Positions 1 through 11,294 of a stretch of DNA of 64,000 nucleotides are shown one piece after another. The notes under the pieces were generated by a model. The model ran no database searches, was not told the origin of the DNA, and worked only from the letters and a program-made list of their open reading frames with translations. This DNA comes from Thalassospira profundimaris. GTDB taxonomy: Bacteria > Pseudomonadota > Alphaproteobacteria > Rhodospirillales > Thalassospiraceae. Position 1 is the stretch's first letter, and each line of letters starts with the position of its first letter. Made by a program: the position numbers and the translations under genes. Location: contig NZ_JPWH01000018.1 in assembly GCF_003326755.1 (NCBI RefSeq), positions 1-64,000 on the forward strand, read 5' to 3'.

Positions 1-30
1 CATTTGCTCTACCAACTGAGCTATGCCGGA
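1..30 (-). tRNA. tRNA, 5' part only (window edge), probably tRNA-Asn
   Basis: On the minus strand, positions 30 to 1 read as the first 30 bases of a tRNA. They contain an acceptor strand starting TCCGGCA and the D-arm consensus TAGCTCAGTTGGTAGAGC. The anticodon lies outside the window. The start resembles bacterial tRNA-Asn, but that identity is a guess from the 5' end. It sits 4 bases downstream of tRNA-Cys on the same strand, so the two are probably cotranscribed. Confidence 0.8.
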
Positions 31-34
31 TTAG

Positions 35-108
35 TGGAGGCGCGAGCCGGAATCGAACCGGCGTACAAGGATTTGCAGTCCTCTGCGTGACCACTCCGCC
101 ATCGCGCC
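35..108 (-). tRNA. tRNA-Cys (anticodon GCA)
   Basis: The minus strand from 108 to 35 folds as a 74-base tRNA. The acceptor arms GGCGCGA and TCGCGCC pair, the T-arm carries GGTTCGATTCC, and the 3' CCA is encoded in the DNA. The anticodon is GCA (complement of 74-76) in the loop ACTGCAAA, which gives cysteine. A good promoter lies about 20 bases upstream. Confidence 0.97.
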
Positions 109-126
109 ATCGCGTCGGCAGGGCGG

Positions 127-156
127 TGTATAGCCCTATCGAATACAGGCCGTCAA
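127..156 (-). promoter_or_regulatory. Probable promoter of the tRNA-Cys transcript
   Basis: On the minus strand TTGACG (complement of 151-156) and TATACA (complement of 127-132) are separated by 18 bases. This close match to the sigma-70 consensus would start transcription near position 120, just ahead of tRNA-Cys. Confidence 0.55.
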
Positions 157-202
157 GCACCCAATTTTACATTTTTTGTACAATGACAGGAATTTAAGCC
201 AA

Positions 203-239
203 AAAGCAGGACAGCCGCCGGTTTCGGGCCGACGGCTGT
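203..239 (-). terminator. Terminator after the chemoreceptor gene
   Basis: ACAGCCG at 211-217 pairs with CGGCTGT at 233-239 around a GC-rich loop. Read on the minus strand the hairpin is followed after a few bases by five T residues. It lies about 25 bases beyond the stop codon of the chemoreceptor gene. Confidence 0.55.
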
Positions 240-264
240 TGATTGAATTGTTGTGTTTGGCGGG

Positions 265-2709
265 TTATGAGCGGCGGTTTATCTGCCGTTCCAGCCAGGG
301 TTTCAGTATTTTTTCACGGGCATCAGGATCGGTGAAATACAGATTGGCGATCTCTTCGTGGCTGTTTTCAACCTCAAAAGAGAGTTTGACATTCGCACCG
401 CCAATCTCAATTGTTCCGCGCAAACCGGGCTTGACGGGCTTGTGCAATTTAACCTTGCTGCCGCCATTGGAGATGTCGAGGGTTTTGCCTTCAATTGTTT
501 CGCCATTCACCGTAATGGCGACATGTGTTTCAAGATCAAACCGGGGATCGCGGCGGCGATTCACCTCGGGTGTGGCCGTGCGAACGATGCGAACAAGGGT
601 TGCACGCAATTCTGCAATGCTTTCGTCCACCTGTATGGCAATCCGATTCATGCTTTCGGCACGGGCAAGGTTTTGGTCGGCCTCCTGGGCGACAACCGCG
701 ATTTTTTCGGTAACTTCGTTAGATGCTCTGGCCGTCTCAACAACGTTTCGGGCGATTTCCTGAGTTGCGCTGTCCTGTTGATGAACCGATGTGGCCACAC
801 TTGACGCGACACGATCAATTTGGCGGATATTCTGGCTCATATGCCGGACTGTTGAAACAACTGATCCGGTAACTTGTTGTATTTCGCCAATTTGACGGGT
901 TATTTCTTCGGTGGATCGTGCCGTTTGGTTGGCAAGGCTTTTAACCTCCTGGGCGACGACAGCGAAACCCTTGCCGGCTTCACCGGCGCGGGCTGCTTCA
1001 ATGGTGGCATTCAATGCCAAAAGGTTGGTCTGGGCCGCGATGTCTGCAATCAGCTCGGCAACTTCGCCAATGCGATCAACGCTGTCTTTAAGTGATGAAA
1101 CCGTACGTTCCGCATCCATTCCCGCCGTGTTGGCTTCGTTCGTCACGGATGTCGCTTCGCTAATCTGATGGGTGATTTCACGAATGGAGGCTGCGAGCTG
1201 TTCTGACGCTCCCGATACCGTTTCCGCATTTGCCAGGGCTTCATGTGCGGCAGCGGCAACACTGTCTGAATTGGATGATACCCGTTTCGAGGAACCGGCC
1301 ATGTCACCTGCCGATGCGTTTAAGCGGGATGTTTGTTCGATGATGGTCGCAACGACGTGCTGCAATTCGTGCTCAACCGTTTCCGCCAGGTTTTGCAGGG
1401 CAGAAACACGCTGGTGTTGAACCTTTTCCTCGTTTTCGCGGCGTTCAAGAATGTTGTAGGCCAATTTGGCGTGCAATGCGCGTAATTGCTGAATAACGGG
1501 TTTGAAATCCGGTACGGTTGGTAACTCGATGTCATGTGAGAGGTCATTGCGGGCGATCGCGGCAAAATGATCTTCCATGCGCAGCAGCGGTTTGCGCAGT
1601 TTACGAATGATAAGGCTGCCATAAATAACGGTAAGCAAGCAGGCCGCCACAATCAGAAGGATATTGACTGTCAGGTTTGAATAGAGATCGTTTTTCGCAT
1701 TTGAAAGGCCGATTTTTGTCAAATCTGTCTGCTGCGCGGCCAATTCGCCAATCTTAGTCGTAAGCGGATCAAAGGTTTGATAAAGGTGATGTTTGACAAG
1801 ATTGTCCAGCATAGACCGGTTTTTGGTTCGGAAGCTTTCTTCCAGTTTTTGCACCAAAGCATCTGCCGCCGTCATCTTGGCGGTTATATCGCGGACAAGC
1901 GATTCTTCGGCGGGATGGAGGTCACGGGAAAGGTAAAGGGCAAAATTGTCCTGAATTCTGTTTTGTGCGGCTTGGATGTGTTTTAATCCGCTTTCCCAGT
2001 CTTCATTTCCGTTATTGACCTTTTGCGCGGCATTCACAATGAACATCGCGTAATCATCGGAGAGTGATTTTAGAAGATTTAGCGGTTTAACGCGATTTTC
2101 GTAAATGTCCGAAACATGGTTAATGGTGTTTTGCGCTGTCGATATGCCAAAGCCAACGCTTATCGACATTAATATAATCAGCGCGCCAAGAACCAGGGTC
2201 AGGCTGCCGCGGATACCACGTGTGCGATTCCTGACGCGGGCAGAAAGGCTATTGGAAACAATCTGGCCGTCATCAAGGCCGACGCTGACGCCGGTGCCTG
2301 AATTGTGGCGCAGGGTAGCATAGGTTTGTTCGGCCTGCCGTTTTTGTTCGGTGGTGGGTTTGCTTCGGATGGAGATGAAGCCCGTAACGGCACCATCTTC
2401 GATAACAGGCGTGACATTGGCGCGGACCCAGTAGTGATCGCCATTTTTACACCGGTTCTTGACAATGCCCTGCCAAGGGCGGCCCGCCTTTATGGTTGTC
2501 CATAAATCGGCAAATGCCTCTTTGGGCATATCGCGATGACGAACGATGTTGTGCGGCGACCCAAGCAGTTCCTCTTCGGAAAAACCGCTAATCTCTATGA
2601 AAGTTTTATTGGCAAAAACAATTTTGCCGCCAAGATCGGTGCGCGAGACAAGAATACTGTCATTTCCCAATTCGACTTCTTGATGTGTAACCGGTCCTGT
2701 ATCCCGCAT
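265..2709 (-). CDS. Methyl-accepting chemotaxis protein: PAS, two TM segments, MCP signalling domain, C-terminal PilZ
   Basis: An 814-residue membrane chemoreceptor. Residues 10-115 form an Aer-type PAS domain (signatures GRPWQG and YWVRANVTP), which in this family often binds FAD and senses redox or energy state. TM1 is about 169-191 and TM2 about 346-368, enclosing a helical periplasmic part, followed by a HAMP-like linker. The MCP hairpin tip with [20 protein letters not shown] is in the second half. The last 95 residues are a PilZ domain with RRRDPR and DISNGG, the usual cyclic-di-GMP contacts. The reading frame stays open upstream to 2844, but the start at 2709 has an AGAGGGG ribosome site and matches the usual Aer N-terminus. 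Azospirillum Tlp1 is a known receptor of similar design. No che genes are nearby. Confidence 0.93.
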   Translation of the reverse strand: MRDTGPVTHQEVELGNDSILVSRTDLGGKIVFANKTFIEISGFSEEELLGSPHNIVRHRDMPKEAFADLWTTIKAGRPWQGIVKNRCKNGDHYWVRANVTPVIEDGAVTGFISIRSKPTTEQKRQAEQTYATLRHNSGTGVSVGLDDGQIVSNSLSARVRNRTRGIRGSLTLVLGALIILMSISVGFGISTAQNTINHVSDIYENRVKPLNLLKSLSDDYAMFIVNAAQKVNNGNEDWESGLKHIQAAQNRIQDNFALYLSRDLHPAEESLVRDITAKMTAADALVQKLEESFRTKNRSMLDNLVKHHLYQTFDPLTTKIGELAAQQTDLTKIGLSNAKNDLYSNLTVNILLIVAACLLTVIYGSLIIRKLRKPLLRMEDHFAAIARNDLSHDIELPTVPDFKPVIQQLRALHAKLAYNILERRENEEKVQHQRVSALQNLAETVEHELQHVVATIIEQTSRLNASAGDMAGSSKRVSSNSDSVAAAAHEALANAETVSGASEQLAASIREITHQISEATSVTNEANTAGMDAERTVSSLKDSVDRIGEVAELIADIAAQTNLLALNATIEAARAGEAGKGFAVVAQEVKSLANQTARSTEEITRQIGEIQQVTGSVVSTVRHMSQNIRQIDRVASSVATSVHQQDSATQEIARNVVETARASNEVTEKIAVVAQEADQNLARAESMNRIAIQVDESIAELRATLVRIVRTATPEVNRRRDPRFDLETHVAITVNGETIEGKTLDISNGGSKVKLHKPVKPGLRGTIEIGGANVKLSFEVENSHEEIANLYFTDPDAREKILKPWLERQINRRS

Positions 2710-3277
2710 AATCCCCTCTGGAAGCTGTTGGCGCAATTTTTCGATGCGTTTGCAGGAATTTTGATAACGCACCGAAATATCAGAATTTTTTAGTGTTTCT
2801 GTTTTGAGGGGGCTGATATTTATACTATCCGATGGTATTATCAACAGGTAAAAACTTGAGAAGGTTTACCAACTTCTTGTCGGATCATTTTGAAAAATTA
2901 CAGTCAGAAAACTCGTGTATTGACGGGCTGTCGGGCATGAAAAACGGCGGTCTTTTGATCATAAAATTGCTGCAAATATACCGATTCCCGCTTTTGGCGT
3001 CGGCCATTCCGAATATCAAAAGTGCAAGATCTTGATACTTGATGGACGGGGCGTAAAATATCGGTAAAGGACAGGCTCCAGAGGGCAGGGGAATGCTTCC
3101 GAATGCGAATATGCGCTCTGATCAAACCGGAAATTTGAGGGCTGGTGTTGCTCTGCAACAATTTCCAATGTTGTCAGGCGCACGCAGGCTGATTATAAAC
3201 GTCTCACCTCGTCAGGCCCGGCCGGATATGTTTCTGGTGGGCCATAGTGCATTTCTTGCGGGAATTTCAGGTCAGAT
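2710..3277. other. Intergenic region without a recognised gene
   Basis: These 568 bases separate the divergent chemoreceptor and Pcm-like genes. I see no convincing coding frame. The promoter for the plus-strand gene is listed separately at 3171-3199. The chemoreceptor promoter should lie between 2710 and about 2900. I looked for sigma-28 and sigma-54 motifs there and found none that was convincing. Confidence 0.5.
3171..3199 (+). promoter_or_regulatory. Probable sigma-70 promoter for the Pcm-like gene
   Basis: TTGTCA at 3171-3176 and TATAAA at 3194-3199 are separated by 17 bases. Transcription would begin near 3206 and leave a leader of about 70 bases before the start codon. Confidence 0.5.
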
Positions 3278-3934
3278 ATGATGGATTATCAAATCGCGCG
3301 CCACAACATGGTGGAAAATCAGGTTCGTGCCAACAAGGTGACGGATCCTTTGGTCATCGCAGCGATGGAAGAAGTCCCGCGCGAACTGTTTCTGCCCGAA
3401 AGCAAAAAGGGTGTTGCCTATGTCGATGAAGACATTTCGATTGGCAATGGCCGCTATGCGATCGAGCCAATGGTGATCGCCCGTATGATGCAGATTGCCG
3501 AAATTGAAACCACCGACGTTGCCCTGGTGATTGGGGCCGGCTTTGGCTATTCCAGTGCGCTGCTCTCGCGGGTGGCGGAAACTGTTGTTGCGATTGAAAG
3601 TGATGCAACGATGGTTGAGAAGGCGGAAAAAATCCTGCAGGACAACAACTACGACAATGTCATTGTTGTAGAGGGTGATGTGGTTGCCGGATATCCGAAA
3701 CAGTCACCGTATAATGTGATCATGTTTGATGGTGCTGTTGCCGAAGTGCCCGAAGCCATCCTGGCACAACTTGCCGAAGGGGGCCGTTTGCTTGCAGTTG
3801 TGCGCGAGGCACATAAGGTTGGCGTAGCCCGCCTTTACGAACGCGAACACGGGGTGATTGGGCATCGTGATCTGTTTGATGCCAATGTGCCGTATTTGCC
3901 GGGGTTCGAGCCGGTTGAAAGTTTTGTTTTCTGA
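3278..3934 (+). CDS. Pcm-family SAM-dependent methyltransferase, divergent
   Basis: A 218-residue protein of the protein-L-isoaspartate O-methyltransferase fold. The N-terminal helix region MVENQVRANKVTDP and PRELFLP are typical. The SAM-binding loop is VIGAGFGYSSALLS rather than the usual GTGSGYQ. The segment that reads S-x-GQTISQP in true Pcm is IGNGRYAIEP here. A second, canonical Pcm is encoded at 28043. This copy precedes a rhodanese and tolC, a neighbourhood I recall from other alphaproteobacteria. It is probably a methyltransferase, but isoaspartate repair is doubtful. The start could be ATG 3278 or ATG 3281; the ribosome site is weak. Confidence 0.85.
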   Translation: MMDYQIARHNMVENQVRANKVTDPLVIAAMEEVPRELFLPESKKGVAYVDEDISIGNGRYAIEPMVIARMMQIAEIETTDVALVIGAGFGYSSALLSRVAETVVAIESDATMVEKAEKILQDNNYDNVIVVEGDVVAGYPKQSPYNVIMFDGAVAEVPEAILAQLAEGGRLLAVVREAHKVGVARLYEREHGVIGHRDLFDANVPYLPGFEPVESFVF

Positions 3935-3947
3935 TTTTGGCTGTCTT

Positions 3948-3997
3948 CGTCACCGTGTTCCGGTGCTGGCGTGCCAATACCGGAACGCATGGTGACG
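3948..3997 (+). other. Large stem-loop between the Pcm-like and rhodanese genes
   Basis: CGTCACC (3948-3954) and GTTCCGGT (3957-3964) pair with ACCGGAAC (3979-3986) and GGTGACG (3991-3997). A further TGGC/GCCA helix sits in the loop. No T-run follows, so it is not a standard intrinsic terminator. It may be an attenuator, an mRNA-stabilising hairpin or a protein-binding site. Confidence 0.6.
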
Positions 3998-4031
3998 CGA
4001 ATTGATGTTGCAAGGTTTGTTTTAATTGGAC

Positions 4032-4355
4032 ATGGTCCGGGATATTTCGTGTCAGGAAGTTGCAAGCATGATGGAAACATCCATTCCGTTTACGCTTGTC
4101 GATGTTCGTGAATCCTGGGAGCTTGATATTTGTTCAATTGACGGGGCCTTGCATATTCCATTGGGTGACATTGCCCGGCGTTTTCAGGAAATAGATGCGG
4201 ATAAACCGGTTATGCTGCTATGTCATCACGGTGTTCGCAGCCGTCATGCCGCGATGTTTCTGGCAGCACATGGCCTGACGGATATTTTTAATATTTCCGG
4301 TGGTATTGAAAAGTGGGCTTTGGAAATTGCGCCAGAGATGCCACGATATGACTGA
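4032..4355 (+). CDS. Rhodanese-like domain protein
   Basis: A 107-residue single rhodanese domain with no signal peptide, so cytoplasmic. The motif VDVRESWE (23-30) and the active-site loop CHHGVRS, with nucleophile Cys64, fit sulfur-transferases of the GlpE/PspE size class that carry persulfide on the cysteine. The acceptor is unknown. An in-frame TTG at 4026 is also possible, but ATG 4032 is the simpler start. There is no strong ribosome site. It lies between the Pcm-like gene and tolC on the same strand. Confidence 0.85.
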   Translation: MVRDISCQEVASMMETSIPFTLVDVRESWELDICSIDGALHIPLGDIARRFQEIDADKPVMLLCHHGVRSRHAAMFLAAHGLTDIFNISGGIEKWALEIAPEMPRYD

Positions 4356-4421
4356 CGAGAGTGTATGAATTCGGTTAAATAAGGGAATTTTTGGAAATTT
4401 TACTTCCAACTGGTTCTTTTT

Positions 4422-4450
4422 TTGGACATTTTTATTGGCAACGTTACCAT
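4422..4450 (+). promoter_or_regulatory. Possible promoter for tolC
   Basis: TTGGAC at 4422-4427 and TACCAT at 4445-4450 are 17 bases apart in an AT-rich stretch ahead of tolC. The match is moderate. Confidence 0.35.
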
Positions 4451-4505
4451 ATCGGAACTGCGCTGGGGTCGGGACTTGGTGTAGGACTTTGACAAGGGTG
4501 TATAA

Positions 4506-5864
4506 ATGATAAAACGGTTCTTGCTCACCTGTAGCATTCTGGCAACGGCCGGTGTGATCTCTACGGGGGCGTCTGCTGAAACCCTCGATGATGCGCTTGC
4601 CAAAGCATATCAGAGCAACCCGACCCTCGAAGCGGGCCGGGCACAATTGCGCTCAACGGATGAAGAAATTTCCCAGGCATTGTCAAACTGGCGTCCGACG
4701 GTTCAGCTTAATGGCAGTGCTGGCGTTCGCAAGCTTGATGTTGATACTGATCAGGCGGCCACGACCCGCGATACAACGCTTAACCCTTATGAGGTTGGCG
4801 TCAATGTCAGTCAGCCGCTTTATCGTGGTGGACGGACAGAAGCCGAAACCAAGCGCGCCGAAGCCCGTATTCAGGCACAGCGTGCAGCACTTCGGTCAAC
4901 CGAACAAACTGTGTTTTTGAATGTCGCAACGGCTTATTTCAACGTTCTGCGTGATACGGCCGTTGTTGAACTGAATCAGAATAATATTCGCGTTCTGGAA
5001 CGCCAGCTTGAGGCAACCCGGGATCGTTTTTCGGTGGGGGAAGTGACCCGGACTGACGTTTCCCAGGCTGAGGCGCGCCTTGCCGGTGCCAAGGCCAACC
5101 TGATTGCGGCCCAGGGAACACTTGCCAATACCCGTGCGGTTTATGAACGTCTGGTTGGCAACGCGCCGACCGACCTTAAAATTCCGGACCCGCTGGGCGG
5201 ACTTCCGACCAGCGTCAAGCAAGTCATTGAAACAGCCAGCGTTCAGCATCCTGATGTTTTGCAGGCGCAGTATTCTGAAGAAGCGGCCCATGACAATATC
5301 CGACTGAGCGAGGGCGCACTGTATCCGGTGGTTAATCTGACGGCGGGGCTGTCGCGTAGCCGTGAAGCCAGTTCTGAGAATACCACGACCGATAACGCCG
5401 AAGTCATGGCAGAAGTAACGGTGCCGATCTATCAGAAGGGCGCAGAATATTCCAGCATTCGTGCCGCCAAGCAGACGGCGGGGCAGGCACGTCTTGTTGT
5501 CGATCAGACCCGTCGTGAAGTGATTGAAAGTGCAACCAGTGCCTGGGAAAATCTGGTGACGGCCCGGGCCAGCATCGAAAGCCAGCAGGCCGAAGTATCG
5601 GCGGCGGAAGTTGCCCTTGATGGCGTGCAGCGCGAAGCATCGGTCGGTTCACGGACGGTTTTGGATGTGCTTGACCAGGAACAGGAACTGTTGCAGGCAC
5701 GGGTATCGCTGGTACAGTCTCGGCGTGATGCTGCCGTGGCCGAATTCCAGGTCAAGGCCGCGATTGGGGCATTGAATGCGCAAGTTCTGGGCTTGCCGGT
5801 TGAAATTTACGATGTAGAACAGAACTATAATAAAGTTAAGGATCAATTGTGGGGAACTGATTGA
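4506..5864 (+). CDS. tolC: TolC-family outer-membrane efflux channel
   Basis: A 452-residue outer-membrane factor. A Sec signal peptide ends at ASA (22-24), followed by the typical mature start ETLDDALAKAYQSNPTL. Two repeated halves rich in long coiled helices follow, each with the family pattern of YRGGRTEAE-type and YQKGAEYSS-type strands (about 120 and 305). Trimers form the exit duct for tripartite drug pumps and type I secretion. No membrane-fusion or inner-membrane partner is adjacent, so it probably serves several systems. The start ATG follows AAGG at a suitable distance. Confidence 0.94.
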   Translation: MIKRFLLTCSILATAGVISTGASAETLDDALAKAYQSNPTLEAGRAQLRSTDEEISQALSNWRPTVQLNGSAGVRKLDVDTDQAATTRDTTLNPYEVGVNVSQPLYRGGRTEAETKRAEARIQAQRAALRSTEQTVFLNVATAYFNVLRDTAVVELNQNNIRVLERQLEATRDRFSVGEVTRTDVSQAEARLAGAKANLIAAQGTLANTRAVYERLVGNAPTDLKIPDPLGGLPTSVKQVIETASVQHPDVLQAQYSEEAAHDNIRLSEGALYPVVNLTAGLSRSREASSENTTTDNAEVMAEVTVPIYQKGAEYSSIRAAKQTAGQARLVVDQTRREVIESATSAWENLVTARASIESQQAEVSAAEVALDGVQREASVGSRTVLDVLDQEQELLQARVSLVQSRRDAAVAEFQVKAAIGALNAQVLGLPVEIYDVEQNYNKVKDQLWGTD

Positions 5865-5903
5865 TCCGGAAGTGCCAACAATCGGTCTTGAAAAGAAAGG
5901 CCG

Positions 5904-5909
5904 TATAAT
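5904..5909 (+). promoter_or_regulatory. Possible -10 element for popZ
   Basis: A perfect TATAAT lies 45 bases ahead of the popZ start codon. The region 17-18 bases upstream (AATCGG) is a poor -35 match, so promoter identity is uncertain. Confidence 0.3.
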
Positions 5910-5953
5910 CTTCCGAACCCGTTCGGTGATTATTTTAGCGCGGAAGAAAACCA

Positions 5954-6613
5954 ATGAGTGATGGGCAACAGGAACCTTCAATGGAGGACATCCTTCAGTC
6001 TATCCGCAAAATTCTTGCGGATGAGGGTGAGGATGAAAAAAAGGAACCGGCAAAACCGAAGTCGGCTCCGGCGCCCGAGCCTGAACCGGAACCAGAGGTT
6101 TTTGACGAGCCGGAAGACGAATATGACGAACTGGTTCTGGAAGATGAACCGGAAGAGCTGGAGCTTGATGACGAGGAACCGGAACCCCTTGATCTTGATG
6201 ATGAAGAGGAGATGGATCCTGAGCCTGAGAGCATGGACCTTGACGATGTTCTTGATTTTGAAGAGGAAATCGAAGAGGAAGAGCCCGAACCCGAGCCTGA
6301 ACCCGTTCGGGAAGAGCCCCGGCAGCCGATGCCAGCCTTTTATGAGCAGGAAGATGATGACGAACCGGCCCTGATTTCGGGGACCACGGAATCTTCTGCT
6401 GCCGGTAGCATGACGGAACTGGCCCAGGCGGTTGCACGCAAACGTGCGATTGGGTTGGGGATCAATGCCGGACATGCCACGCTGGAAGATCTGGTGCGCG
6501 ATATGCTGCGCCCGATCCTGAAAGAGTGGCTGGACGAGAATTTGCCATATATGATCGAACGCCTTGTGAAAAAGGAAATCGAGCGGATCGTGAGCCGCGC
6601 CGAGGACCTCTAG
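5954..6613 (+). CDS. popZ: PopZ-like polar organising protein (DUF2497)
   Basis: A 219-residue protein with the three-part design of Caulobacter PopZ. It has an N-terminal helix QEPSMEDILQSIRKILADE, a long acidic proline/glutamate-rich linker (about 30-125), and C-terminal helices with LEDLVRDMLRPILKEWLDENLP that drive oligomerisation. In Caulobacter this forms a membraneless polar matrix that anchors the chromosome origin through ParB and recruits cell-cycle signalling proteins. The linker is more acidic than usual, with many consecutive E and D. It lies directly before valS, a linkage I recall from other alphaproteobacteria. A terminator separates the two. Confidence 0.92.
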   Translation: MSDGQQEPSMEDILQSIRKILADEGEDEKKEPAKPKSAPAPEPEPEPEVFDEPEDEYDELVLEDEPEELELDDEEPEPLDLDDEEEMDPEPESMDLDDVLDFEEEIEEEEPEPEPEPVREEPRQPMPAFYEQEDDDEPALISGTTESSAAGSMTELAQAVARKRAIGLGINAGHATLEDLVRDMLRPILKEWLDENLPYMIERLVKKEIERIVSRAEDL

Positions 6614-6635
6614 GCGAGCCGATAAGCAGAATATA

Positions 6636-6665
6636 GCGGCGCGCCTTCGGTGCGCCGCTTTTTCT
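6636..6665 (+). terminator. Intrinsic terminator after popZ
   Basis: GCGGCGC (6636-6642) pairs with GCGCCGC (6652-6658) around a TTCG-containing loop. It is followed by TTTTTCTTTT. Confidence 0.85.
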
Positions 6666-6700
6666 TTTCGTAATAAAACCCGCAGCGGATCAGAAAGACG

Positions 6701-9367
<2,667 letters not shown>

Positions 9368-9392
9368 GGTTGTGAAACGTCAAATTTGATTG

Positions 9393-9428
9393 AAAAAGGG
9401 GTGCGGGATATTGCCGTACCCCTTTTTT
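9393..9428 (+). terminator. Intrinsic terminator after valS
   Basis: GGGGTGCGG (9398-9406) pairs with CCGTACCCC (9414-9422) with one G-U pair. It is preceded by an A-run and followed by six T. Confidence 0.9.
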
Positions 9429-9492
9429 GTTTCTGGCAATATGGCGGGAATCGCATAAATTGACGCCCTGATTATCGCACAGGAGACATGAC

Positions 9493-9837
9493 ATGCCGCT
9501 TTCCCGTTTGCCATCGCCCCCTTATTACGCCGTTATTTTTGCATCCGTTCGTACCGATAAGGATGACGATGGATATGCCAAAATGGCAGTGGAGATGAGT
9601 CGGCTTGCCGCGCAACAGGAAGGGTATCTGGGCCAGGATTCGACGGAACGCGATAACGAAGGTATGGGCATTACGGTTTCCTACTGGCGCGATGAGGCCG
9701 CTATCCTTGCCTGGAAAAAGCAGGTTGATCATACAGCCGCGCGTAATATGGGCCGCGAAAAATGGTATAAAAGTTATACGCTGCGGGTGGCCCGGGTTGA
9801 ACGGGCCTATGACTTTGACCGGCCGGAACAGGCATAA
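9493..9837 (+). CDS. Antibiotic biosynthesis monooxygenase (ABM) domain protein
   Basis: A 114-residue ferredoxin-like alpha-beta barrel protein of the ABM family. The core pattern is YYAVIFASVRTD, MSRLAAQQEGYLGQDS, GITVSYWRDEAAILAWKKQVDH and WYKSYTLRVARVERAY. Relatives include heme-degrading and quinol monooxygenases as well as proteins of unknown substrate. No catalytic assignment can be made here. The start has a CAGGAGA ribosome site. Its TAA overlaps the pabB start by one base (TAATG), so it is translationally linked to the p-aminobenzoate genes, though no functional tie is known. Confidence 0.85.
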   Translation: MPLSRLPSPPYYAVIFASVRTDKDDDGYAKMAVEMSRLAAQQEGYLGQDSTERDNEGMGITVSYWRDEAAILAWKKQVDHTAARNMGREKWYKSYTLRVARVERAYDFDRPEQA

Positions 9838-11249
9838 TGCTGGCGGTTGAGCATCCCTATATCGATCCGGAATGGGCATTTTCTGCCTTTGCCAATGTTT
9901 CGGGGTGTCATTTTCTTGATTCCGGCGGTGATAGCGGCTTTTCCTATATTGCCGTGCATCCGGTACATATGATTTCGGCACGTGACGGTGTGGTAAACGT
10001 TGATGATCAAGTCGTTGATATTGCCCCCTTTAGCGCCATCCGCGATTTATTGGGCAGCTATCACATTGCCCATGATCCGGCTTTGCCACCATTTCAGGGC
10101 GGACTGGTTGGTTATTTTGGCTATGATCTTTGCCAGCAGCTTGAAACACTGCCGGTGCCGCAAAACGATTTCATCAATATACCCGACATGTTGGCGGGCA
10201 TTTATGATGTGGTGATATCCTTTGACATTGCCCAACGGCGGATGTGGATTATCGCGCATGGGTTGGAGTCCCAGACCCGAACATTTTCCGATATGTGTGC
10301 CCGGTCGCAAATTACGGATGTGCAGCAGGTTCTGGCTGGATTGATACAAGAGCAGGATCGCAAACAGACATTGCCCGCCGCGCCATCAGCGCCCGCGATC
10401 TCGTCATGGCAGTCCAATTTTACCCGTGAAGGCTATGAGGCCGCCGTTGGCCGGGTGAAGGACTATATTTTTGCAGGCGACATTTTTCAGGCCAATCTGT
10501 CGCAGTCTTTTTCGGCACAGTATGACCCGGCGCAGCTTGCCGATATTTGGGGGCTTTACCGGCGTATCAGAGGGATCAGCCCGGCGCCTTTCGGGGCTTT
10601 TTTGAATTTTGGCGATGTTGCCATTCTGTCAAACTCGCCAGAACGTTTTTTAAAACTCGATGATGCCGGTGCGGTTGAAACCAAACCCATCAAGGGGACT
10701 CGCCCGCGTGGTAAAACCCCGGTCGAGGACGCGATTTTTGCGCAGGATTTGCTGGTATCGGAAAAGGACCGGGCGGAAAATGTGATGATTGTCGATTTGC
10801 TACGCAATGATTTATCGCGCGTGTGCAAGCCGCATTCGGTTATCGCGGACCCGATTTGCGATCTGGAAAGCTTTGCCAATGTGCATCATCTGGTTTCTAC
10901 GGTGACGGGGCGACTGCAGGAGGGGCAAGACGCGATCGATTTATTGATGGCATGTTTCCCCGGTGGTTCCATTACCGGGGCCCCCAAGATTCGGGCGATG
11001 GAGATTATCACCGAACTGGAGCAAACGCGGCGCGGGGCCTATTGCGGGGCAATCGGGTTTATCGACTTTAACGGTGTGATGGACACCAATATTGCCATTC
11101 GTACACTTGCCTTTCATGACGGCAAGGTGGCCTTTAATGCCGGCGGGGGAATTGTTGCTGATAGTGACCCGAGCGCGGAATATGAAGAAACGCTGGCCAA
11201 GGCGGCAAAATTAATGGCGGCTCTGGGTATCGTGCGTGATGATCAATAA
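9837..11249 (+). CDS. pabB: Aminodeoxychorismate synthase component I
   Basis: A 470-residue chorismate-utilising enzyme. With PabA it converts chorismate and glutamine-derived ammonia to 4-amino-4-deoxychorismate for folate synthesis. Lys286 in PIKGTRPRG marks PabB; anthranilate synthase has Ala at this position. GSITGAPKIRAMEIITELE and the C-terminal AGGGIVADSDPSAEYEETLAKA are family signatures. It is the first of three consecutive pab genes and starts inside the stop codon of the ABM gene. Confidence 0.95.
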   Translation: MLAVEHPYIDPEWAFSAFANVSGCHFLDSGGDSGFSYIAVHPVHMISARDGVVNVDDQVVDIAPFSAIRDLLGSYHIAHDPALPPFQGGLVGYFGYDLCQQLETLPVPQNDFINIPDMLAGIYDVVISFDIAQRRMWIIAHGLESQTRTFSDMCARSQITDVQQVLAGLIQEQDRKQTLPAAPSAPAISSWQSNFTREGYEAAVGRVKDYIFAGDIFQANLSQSFSAQYDPAQLADIWGLYRRIRGISPAPFGAFLNFGDVAILSNSPERFLKLDDAGAVETKPIKGTRPRGKTPVEDAIFAQDLLVSEKDRAENVMIVDLLRNDLSRVCKPHSVIADPICDLESFANVHHLVSTVTGRLQEGQDAIDLLMACFPGGSITGAPKIRAMEIITELEQTRRGAYCGAIGFIDFNGVMDTNIAIRTLAFHDGKVAFNAGGGIVADSDPSAEYEETLAKAAKLMAALGIVRDDQ

Positions 11250-11294
11250 CCCGCCAATATTGATAGTGATGCAGCAATATGAAAGACACTCTAC

